64,000 nt of DNA from Butyriboletus loyo. Taxonomy: Eukaryota; Basidiomycota; Agaricomycetes; Boletales; Boletaceae. A model generated the notes under the pieces. It did no database searches. It was not told the DNA's origin and saw only the letters and a list, made by a program, of their open reading frames with translations. Location: positions 62,001 through 126,000 of the forward strand of contig JBBPSI010000026.1 in NCBI GenBank assembly GCA_038093515.1, given 5' to 3'. Shown one piece after another: positions 56,155 through 64,000 of this stretch. The position numbers and the translations under genes are program-made. Position 1 is the stretch's first letter. Every line of letters starts with the position of its first letter.

Positions 56155-57225
56155 GATGTGAGATGTGAAGTGCACTTTTGGGGGCTTTCACGCCGTTGCT
56201 GTTTTAAAGGGGGTTTGGGTATGAGGCTTGTTCGAAAACGCCGCGCTGGCGCCCCCGTTTTGTTTTTGCTCTCTGACTCTGTTTAATGGATGTCGGGGGG
56301 AAGGAGGAGGGAGGGAGAGAGAGATTCCATGACATCGTTATCACTTTGCTTTTATTACTCTGCTGTATGTTGTTCAGTATGTATCTACCTACATCGCTGT
56401 TTTTTTTTGCGTTCTCTTTCGTTCGTTGTCGCTTTCTTGTGGCTCCAAAATATGACCTACGGAACTGCCTCGAAGTGGCGGTGGGAAGGAACCTGGACGT
56501 GTGACAGATGCGGACGAATCATGCATCGTTACGTGATCGCTGAATTTAACAATGAAATCGGGAATATGTACAGTTACGATGATACTAGGAAGACAATGAT
56601 ATTAATATTATTCATGCCCCGCATCCCCATCCCGGAAACACGAGTTCGCTGCCCAAACGACCCCAGCATTACTGTTGTCGTTGAACATAAGGGCCGGGGA
56701 CCGATAAAATACAAAAGAAGGAAAGGGAGATGTATTCCATCTTTTCTGCGAAAATGAATGCGGATGTGGTAACATCCGTGTTTAGTGTGAATGTTGAGAA
56801 AATGAAGGAGTGGGTATGCATCAATCACTGCAAGGCCCTACCGGATGTAATCGTCTCGTTGTACCAGCATTCCTCACTTCACTCAGCACTCCGACGATCG
56901 TACGCACGATCCCCGCATCTGCAACATTATAGGCGACATGGCAAGAATCAATCGGGAGTTCGCTATCATTGAGTTGTATGACTGTTGTGTAGTGGCTTGT
57001 TTTTTCGCTACTTCGCGTTCCCAGCAGCTTCCAACTTGATTTTCTCCATTGACAAACCTCAGATGACGACGATGTGGGTGTGCAAATTAGGATAAGAACG
57101 AGTGGCCGGACATGGTTATAGGTGTGTGAACTTGATAAGGAGGCACGTGTATGCAAGGTGACAATGGCGTACCGTGAGTGGACGACCATGCATCCTTTCG
57201 CCATCGCTCTGTTACCTGGCCAAGC
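56155..57225. other. Intergenic between SH3 and WD40/HET genes
   Basis: Contains one small open frame (listed separately) and otherwise nothing recognisable. Confidence 0.4.
56452..56757 (+). CDS. Possible small protein, 101 aa
   Basis: ATG at 56452 in an intron-free frame: MTYGTASKWRWEGTWTCDRC, later RVRCPNDPSITVVVEHKGRG, and a basic end KYKRRKGRC. CxxC and a second Cys pattern hint at a metal-binding fold, but the codon bias is weak and no family is known to me. It may be chance. Confidence 0.25.
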   Translation: MTYGTASKWRWEGTWTCDRCGRIMHRYVIAEFNNEIGNMYSYDDTRKTMILILFMPRIPIPETRVRCPNDPSITVVVEHKGRGPIKYKRRKGRCIPSFLRK

Positions 57226-59829
57226 ATGTTTGCGGCAATAGGTGGGTGGTTAACGAATGGTGAGTGTCTTGGCAAGACGTTTGAGAGTGCGATGCTGACG
57301 GCCCACGGGGACCCAAGAGTCGAGTGAAGACAGTTCTTCCTCCAGTACCGTTCACCAACGGCAAGAAAAACTGGTCGAAATCAACGGCCGAGGCAGGATT
57401 CAGTCACTTGCGTTCTTCGCTGATGGGAAGCACATCATGAGCGCTGGCAATGAAGAAAAGATTCGACGTTGGCGAGTGGAAGACGGCATGGAAGTCGGGA
57501 CACCAATGGATGTGGGTAACGATGTTTTTGTCATCGCAGTGTCACGAGATGGGAAGTGGGTCGTGAGCGGAACGGAAAATGGCACGGTGACGGTGTGGAA
57601 TGCGGAGAGCCACAAAAAGATGACCACATTCACGAGCACTGACGGACGCAACGATTCGGTATGGGAAATTGATGTCTCACCGGATGGGACGAGAGTTGCG
57701 ACCGGATGGATGTGCTCGACTATCTGCGTCCGGTCGCTTTCGACTGGCCAACTACTGCTCGGCCCCTTGAAACACAACTGGTGCGTTGGTGCGGTCAAAT
57801 TCTCTCCTGACGGACGCTTCATCGCCACTGCCACTTGGTGCCACCACTCCGTTCGAATCTACGACAGTCAGGACGGCCACCTCGTCGTCGACATCCCAGT
57901 CAAAATTAGCTCACCTTTCAACCAATCTCTCGTTTGGACCGGCGACAGCAAGCAAATCCTTATCTTATCTCGCGACAATAACATCAACTGTCTCGATTGC
58001 CTACTGGGACGACGGTCTCTCAATGGCCCGTTCACTCCAGCGACCATTCGAGCTGCATTGCCCTCGCGAGCAATGGTTCATTCATTGCAGTTTCTGCATA
58101 CTCCTCGATCTCGTTCTGGGACACCACGACGCACGAGCAAATCGGGTCTGGCATCCAGCATACATATGGTGTCCAATCCATAGCTCTCTCGTCAAACTAC
58201 GACCTTGCGATCGGCGGAAGCAAGTCGATCTCTCTTCGCAGTCTCTGCGGCATCCTTCCCCCATCCTACCTTTACGATGTGAGTGTACTTGCATCAGAAT
58301 CTCGTATTGTGAGACCCTCGTTGTTGACTACTCCAGATTTTACCTGAGCAGGCCATGCAGCGCATGAAGGACCTCGGAAGGACAATTGCATCCTTGCGTG
58401 CGCAGGAGGAGATCCTAAGTGCGTTTGTTAGCACCCTGACCCACGTGTCATTGACGTCCACGTTCATTAGACAATAAAATTGCGCGTCTCGAGGAAACCG
58501 ACCAGAATCTCCGTCATCAGCTCTCCGACTCACAACGCGCTGCCAATCGGGACAAGGATTTCCTCAACGAAACGATCGAGTCCCTTCGTGGACAGGGGCT
58601 GAACTCGAGTGCGTACACCGCCACTCTGACTCACGTTTCATTGACATTCGCTAGGCAACAAAATCGCATGTCTCGAAGAAACTGTGCAGCAACTCCTTGA
58701 CCAGCTCTCCGACTCACAGCACACAGCTGCGCGGGAGACGGATAGATTTAAGATAACCGTCGGGTCCCTTCGTGTACAAGACGTGGATGCGAGTATGTCC
58801 ATCACCACTCTGACTCGGGCTTCAGTGACATCTACGTCCACTAGCCAGCAGAATCGCGTGTTTCGAAGAAACCGCTCCGCAACTCCGTAACCAACTCTCT
58901 GATTCCCAACGTGCAGCCCATCACAAGGAAGATGCCGAGTCACCTGCCATCATTTCAGAGTCGGGACAGACAACAAGATTTGGGACACAGGAGTTGGTTA
59001 CCCTTTGTCCGGGTCTAGACAGGGTGCGCGAGAAGCTCTACTTGGCTTCCATGCACCAAACAGCACATGAGGAAGATATTGCATCTTCACTGCTTGGCAT
59101 GTTCATATTGCCATTCCGGTCATCTATGGCGAGGGCAATGGTGCGGTCGGTCGAGTCTTGGAACACATTCTGACAGGTTCGGGGGATGTCACCATTCTCG
59201 CTTGGACCGGACAAGCGGGAGGCCACAATAGCTGCCTACCTGCTGACCTCACGGTGTACAGCCAACCCCTGCCACCACACGTTCCACGACCGATCGAGAG
59301 AGCTGAGATGGACAGCGTGGTCATGGGACTGCGTTCATCTTTGTCCGATCTTTCCCTGGCCGTGATATTATATAACCGGCTCAACGAATTGCCCCCGCCA
59401 TTCTTTGCCGCCAGTCGGCTGCGACTCCCCGGGATTATTTTTCCTGTCACTGAACTTGTGCTTATCTCGCAATCAGCTTCCAATTCCGACCAGCGGGTTT
59501 ATTGTGCGACGACGGCCGCGCTCGGTGAGGTCGAGATTAAGACAACGGACGACTTGAGTGGGATGAAGGACGTCGTTTTCATGCATCCCTGGATGAGTCC
59601 CTTGCTCGATCAGGAATTCTCGCGTAGTGGGGTTGGGTTCGACGACACGACACGCGCACTGCGATTCATCGGTCGTCTGAGGCAGCGATTCGGTGCGTTG
59701 TTGCTTGCACGGTTATCACGCGTGCAGTATAGACGTGCTGCAGCAGACAGTTTGATCATGGTTCAGGTTGGCGAGGAGACATCGTTGACTGAATTGATAG
59801 ACGGCATCCGTACGGTTGACATACGGTAG
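57226..59829 (+). pseudogene. WD40 - coiled-coil - HET-tail chimeric gene, frame broken twice
   Basis: Exons: 57226-57259 (ATG; MFAAIGGWLTN), 57318-58278 (WD40 propeller, paralogous to 46322-47274), 58337-58418, 58471-58608, 58655-58792 and 58845-59829. Splice sites are consensus. The propeller shows IQSLAFFADGKHIMSAGNEE and EIDVSPDGTRVATG. It is followed by LPPSYLYD, a coiled coil of repeated KIA-LEET...QLSDSQ-AA units, then a HET-domain tail: LYLASMHQTAHEEDIASSLL, IPVIYGEGNGAVGR and TGSGDVTILAWTGQAG. The N-terminal half of HET is absent. One base appears to be missing near 57990 and another near 59105. Adding one base at each would make every phase agree, so these are either real lesions or assembly errors. 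HET proteins act in fungal non-self recognition and cell death, often with WD40 propellers. Confidence 0.75.
58419..58844 (+). repeat. Tandemly duplicated coiled-coil exons with homologous introns
   Basis: Exons 58471-58608 and 58655-58792 are each exactly 138 bp (46 codons), and both are bounded by phase-1 introns. The start of the next exon (58845) repeats the same module. The introns (58419-58470, 58609-58654, 58793-58844; 46-52 bp) share a CACTCTGACTC phrase and end in TAG. So the exon-intron unit of about 184-190 bp was copied as a block. Confidence 0.85.
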
Positions 59830-59859
59830 TCTAGATATGACTTTGGACCTTGAATGCAA

Positions 59860-60000
59860 TACATCATACCCTGGAGTATACATATCCTGGCGCGTTCGCA
59901 TGATGTCGCACTTCTGGCTTGGACTGGTTCCTTGGGTAGGTCTAACTGGGGGCAGCCTAACCTCGTACAAGGGAGATGTCGGATGTCATTCTGATCAGAA
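59860..60000 (+). pseudogene. HET-tail relic
   Basis: A short stretch reads ARSHDVALLAWTGSLG, matching TGSGDVTILAWTGQAG of the preceding gene. Flanking sequence is degraded. It is probably a leftover from a tandem duplication of the HET-tail exon. Confidence 0.5.
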
Positions 60001-61075
60001 CAAAATTCCGCGAATTCAGCACTATCACTAACTGACCTTGGAACCTTTTGAGAATGCAAGAGCCAGCGAAGACATGGGAGATACGGTAACATGACCCCAT
60101 CGATGAGATACTGTAAATAAAGGTGTGAAACAATGCGGCGAAAGACCGGGAGAGATGGGCCCAGCTAGCCAAACGACCCAAACCGGCCTGAAGAAGGGAC
60201 TGCAGGCCCCGAGTCTTCAATCTGGATAGTAGGGAGTCGGCGAGGGTCGGCGGTCATGCACTAAATCCAATGCTAATCCGAGGTTTAGGGCAGTCACAGG
60301 GTGGATACACAATAATCGGTGAACCTGAGAGGGGGCAAAGCAAAATCTAAAAACTGAGTGGGAAAAGCAAAAGAAAGGTTGAGCGTTACAAACATTACCC
60401 ACCCCACCTTCCGCATGTTCCCCACAATCAGCACCAGCTTGTATAAAATTTAAAAACTGAGTGGGCAAAGCAAAAGTGACCAAGGGTTACTTCCAACCCC
60501 ACCCCCTTCGGCCAAGCGCTCCTGCCAAATTCAGGGCGAACGCCTGGCTGATTAGCTATCAGTCTAAGGTCATTTCAAATCCTTTCGCTGATGAATCTCG
60601 GAAATTCGGTTGTCACGCGCTGTGGTTTGAATGACAACGCCGGAGTCTGAAGTCACAAGAACTAACCTGAACCTGAACAGCGCGCTGCGCCGAGCATAGC
60701 GCTTGTGCGATAAACCCAATTTCCCTATCGCCAAGTTTATGAGTGCTTCCTAAACCTAACCAGAACTCAATTCAAATTATTGTACACTAAGTGCTACCCG
60801 GATAATCCTGAACCTAACCCTAAAGAGATCATATTCTTGTTCCTTAAACCTAGTAATCACTCTTGAGATCGTATCAAAAATATCATACAAAAGATAAATA
60901 TTTAGGGTTCTGAATATCAGCTACGGTTAGGGTTTGGATTATTGAGAAAGTGTTTCTGTGTAATATATTCTGATGAGGACAAGGTTTAAGGTTTAGGGGG
61001 GCATGGGGACGGTGGAGCTAATCATTGCGCCAGTTCAGATTTCACCCAAGCATACAGTGTGACCACTCTGTGACG
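60001..61075. other. Gene-free stretch with telomere-like motifs
   Basis: A 30-base phrase (AAAACTGAGTGGG-AAAGCAAAAG) occurs twice, near 60347 and 60449. From 60740 to 61000 there are scattered CCTAAAC, CCTAACCCTAAA, TTAGGG and GGTTAGGG motifs on both strands. No gene recognised. Confidence 0.5.
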
Positions 61076-61886
61076 ATGCTGTGTGAAAGCTCAAGCCAGG
61101 TGGGGTCGACAGCGCGCCTTCGACGACGCAACTGTTCTTTCTGCCCTCTACGCTGCGCCATTGATTGCGGGTGTTCCGTTGGTGATATAAAAGCAGCGCG
61201 TAAGTGCCTTGGTGGTTGAACATGCCCCTCGAGGCTCGAGATTCTCCCAGATCGCTTTGATGCTGCCACTCACGACAACCTCGGTGCCATTGTGGGTGGG
61301 TTCCTCACACCTAGGAGCAGCGTGGTCCCTCTTCTCAGCTGTACAAGTCTGTCATTGGGAAGTCCAACTGGAACACATGAATACAAAGCAAGCACCCTGA
61401 TTCTGAGCGAGGCAGAAAATCTTATCAAGTCCAATGGAGTAGTCTACATGAGCTTGTGTGGGAAGAAGGACAACCTAGGTTTCCCTCCACACGATTCGAT
61501 CCCACCACAAATATTGACCGAATTCCCCCATACTGAGAGGGGGTACTGGACCATCTGCTATGTGTTTGTTATTCACCACCCTTGTTGGTACCCTCGAGGG
61601 AGAGGTTACGCCACTGCCCGCAATACTAAGGCTGGCATCATGCATTGGGTCCGCCAGATGTGTGATACGAGCGACCCCCCCAGATTTACTGCCAGGGCTG
61701 ATTTCTTTACAAAACTCGCTGAAAAATACGAGGAGGTGAGTAGATTATTCTGTGTCATAATTCTAATTTCATAATATGCTGTAGCCTCATGCTGATCTTG
61801 TCCGCACCTCCAAACGATGCCCTGGTGCAACAGCAGAGGCTTCTTCCATCCCGGATGCTGATGAAATAGCCGATAAGGCCACATGA
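61076..61886 (+). CDS. Hypothetical protein, Cys-rich N-terminus, 236 aa
   Basis: Three exons that join in phase: 61076-61199 (ATG; MLCESSSQVG), 61251-61735 and 61785-61886 (TGA). Introns are 61200-61250 (GTAAGT...CTCCCAG) and 61736-61784 (GTGAGT...GCTGTAG), both with strong consensus. The first exon has a Cys cluster CSFCPLRCAIDCGC. The main exon contains TPRSSVVPLLSCTSLSLG, VVYMSLCGKKDNLGFPPHD, ERGYWTICYVFVIHHPCWYP and RFTARADFFTKLAEKYEE, and the last exon is polar. No known domain is recognised and no signal peptide is obvious. The start could lie further upstream, since the frame stays open to 61025. Confidence 0.6.
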
Positions 61887-62867
61887 ACTGACATGCGTGG
61901 AAGAAACCGCCGATAAGATGAGGTTCTCCGTTTCAGGTAATCGTTTCAGTTGGCATCGCAGAAGCCCTAGCTGAGTGATGTGGTCCGACACAGAACCACA
62001 CCCCCTCGCCACCGATTCACCTGATATCACTGGCAAGTCTCTTTTCTGTACTCAAGAAAATGGCTGCTTGTCTCGAGGGCATCCTTGCTGACGATTCCGA
62101 CCGACCCAAGTTGGTGATCGTGCTGGCGCACCCGCTCACTCCAGTGCATCATAGTCAAGAAAAATTTCGCCCAGCAGATGTTTTGTGCAGAGTTGTCAAC
62201 GAGTATTCACATCACCATAATCATGCCGTTTGGGTGGGTTTCGCCTTGACGACTTCCAAGGTCGCCTAGTTTTACCGCCTAATCAGAAACGTCTGTGGTA
62301 CTTTTCCATTGTTCTGACACCCCGGCTCATTCGTCTTTCAGACAATTCCGACTGTGGTGCTGTTATGGGTGACAAATGTTTTTCACCTTACACGCAAGTG
62401 GGATGGGATCACTGGCAGAGCGCATCGGGACTTGGAGATGTTGACATGGAGGATATCTCCCAGATCAATCACATTGCAGGCTATGGGAGACCCTTGTAAT
62501 TTTTCGTTGCCTTCCTTGTGGCAGATGACTGACCTGGTATCATCCATAGATGGGTCTCTCTCAGGGCTGCACCCGAAAGGGTAGTACTGAACACAGCGTG
62601 GTCGAAATTATGTGGTGGATACAATTTTATTGCAAAGAAAACGGGCCATGTACTCGGTATAGGCCCGCGATTCGGACTGAATGTCACACATCTGTGGAAA
62701 GTCACCTTTGGATCTGTCTTGAAATGCCATTGGACTGCAAATGGTGGTTTACAAGTTATCCATCAGAACCCTCCTGTCATGCATGGCCGCAATGGATCTA
62801 CTCCTGACAGCTGTCGACTCCGGCATGATTGACATGGGTCAAGATGGTGGGCAGGTGTAGATGGGAT
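61887..62867 (+). other. Possible further exons, unresolved
   Basis: Plus-strand frames look protein-like: MAACLEGILADDSDRPKLVI from ATG 62060, EYSHHHNHAVWVGFALTTSK, PNQKRLWYFSIVLTPRLIRL and DCGAVMGDKCFSPYTQVGWD. They lie in different frames, with several candidate splice sites. I could not join them with confidence. They may be a second gene or more exons of the previous one. Confidence 0.35.
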
Positions 62868-62930
62868 GCGACGATGGCGATTTGAAGACAGTCAAGAGGT
62901 TGGAAAGCAAACAAGAAAGTCCTTGTACTC
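62868..62930 (+). pseudogene. WD40 gene fragment
   Basis: About 60 bases (from GATGCGACGATGGCGA) closely match the start of the propeller exon of the WD40 gene at 47176, reading MRRWRFEDSQEVGKQT, compared with MRRWRLEDGEQVGKQT. Flanks are unrelated, so it is a small duplicated piece. Confidence 0.7.
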
Positions 62931-63215
62931 CATGTAGTAGCAAACTGACTGACGAGAGGAAGCGAGGTCAAGTGGGCACCGACAGGTGTGAAGGTATTAC
63001 CGTATTTAGTAATGTAGCTGCAAGTCCATTAGCTATATGTCAACGTTCAACAGTACTTACCGGGATCATTCCAAGCCTCAGGAAAATCCACATGACCATA
63101 CCCAAACTTGGCTTGGGAGCACCAGGGCCAAAAGTGATGAAAGTGGAGCCGAAAGTGTGCAAGTACGGAAAGGGCTAAATCCTGATTGAATGTCGTCTCC
63201 TACTCGTGCGTGACG

Positions 63216-64000
63216 ATGGATCTGGGACTGCAAGGCGTGCACGTCCTTGTCACAGGTACCTCCATTACTCCCCTCGTCACGACCCGCTGACCCCTGATCA
63301 GGTGCAAGCGGCGGTATTGGTCTCGAGACGGCCAAATTATACTGCTGTGAGCGCCTCTTCATCCACTTGCATTGAACATCCCAATCTGAATGTACCATCG
63401 ACCGGCGTGCCAGCGCTTGGCGCCAAGGTCACCGCACACTACAACAATCAACGTGGTCCGCTCCTCCCTCTCTTACAGACATACCCCACTCTCCACATCA
63501 TCCAAGCCGATCTCGCCGACGAAGCCGCCGTCGTCGACCTCTTCACCACTCTCTCCCGTAGTGACGCCGGCCCAGTCCAGGTGCTGGTCGTCAACCATGC
63601 GATTGCAGACATGCAACGCGTGCCAGTGGCAGAGATGTCCCTCGCGCGCTGGAATCGTATTATCACGACGAACCTCACGTCTGCCTTTCTCGTGTGTCGA
63701 GAGTACCTCAAGCACCTGAAGCAGGCGTCGTCCGAGGCAAAGGACAAGGCAGCGATCGTGCTCGTCGGGAGCACGGCTGGCAAGTACGGCGAAGCGGGGA
63801 ACGCCGACTATGCGGTGACAAAGAGCGGTGCGAGCGACTGTAACGTGGTTCTTCGATTGCGCTCATCATGTGTTCGTGGGGTTGGGGCCGGGTCATTGAT
63901 GGGTGTCGTTGGTTGATATAGGGATGATGTATGGCCTGACGATGACGCTCAAGAACGAAATCGTGAAGATTGCGCCGCGAGGGCGGGTTAACACGGTTGC
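63216..64000 (+). CDS. Short-chain dehydrogenase/reductase, 5' part
   Basis: NAD(P)-dependent SDR. Exons are 63216-63255 (ATG; MDLGLQGVHVLV), 63302-63346, 63414-63827 and 63922 onward, with introns 63256-63301, 63347-63413 and 63828-63921; all phases agree. The junctions create the cofactor loop TGASGGIGLETA. Then come ALGAKVTAHY-like beta-2, QADLADEA (adenine-ring Asp), VLVVNHA (the NNAG site, here VNHA), the catalytic Ser in VLVGSTAGKYGEAG, and YAVTK with catalytic Tyr and Lys. The gene continues past the window (...PRGRVNTV). Substrate cannot be told. Confidence 0.9.

Overview
This is nuclear DNA from a filamentous basidiomycete, most likely Agaricomycetes. The genes are split by many 45-70 bp GT-AG introns. 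The proteins include DUF6533 seven-helix membrane proteins, F-box proteins, WD40 and HET-type proteins, and a chromodomain Ty3/Gypsy element. I do not claim a genus. No rRNA, tRNA or CRISPR array was recognised.

Region 1 (1-25,050) is an amplified locus. Five minus-strand DUF6533-type genes (A-E, ending at 2468, 6953, 11561, 17655 and 21018) lie head-to-tail, with a sixth C-terminal fragment at 9754. The spacers are gene-poor and built from duplicated blocks, and several copies look damaged near their 5' ends.

Region 2 (25,050-37,640) is a nest of retrotransposons. A LINE ORF1 relic (+) and a LINE ORF2 relic (-) each carry or flank a 510-bp solo LTR. They are followed by a decayed chromovirus-type Ty3/Gypsy element on the minus strand. 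That element is split by a further solo LTR, carries a 279-bp internal tandem duplication and has three in-frame stops. A second, opposite-facing gag fragment with its own LTR closes the nest.

Region 3 (37,690-50,400) returns to host genes, all on the minus strand: two paralogous F-box genes, a three-exon gene that may be related to the MAD2-binding protein p31comet, and a six-exon WD40 gene. Truncated duplicates of the WD40 gene and a degraded gene of another Agaricomycete family follow.

Region 4 (51,485-56,160) is the most conserved part. IMP dehydrogenase (-) faces away from a small basic protein gene (+), with a striking 138-bp inverted repeat touching the IMPDH start codon. An SH3-domain protein gene follows.

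Region 5 (57,226-64,000) has a chimeric WD40 / coiled-coil / HET-tail gene whose coiled-coil exons have been tandemly duplicated and whose frame is broken twice. It also has HET and WD40 relics, telomere-like motifs, a new 236-residue gene model, and the 5' part of a short-chain dehydrogenase that runs off the window.

Many gene models were assembled by reading splice sites directly. Where a model is given with exon coordinates, the phases were checked by hand.
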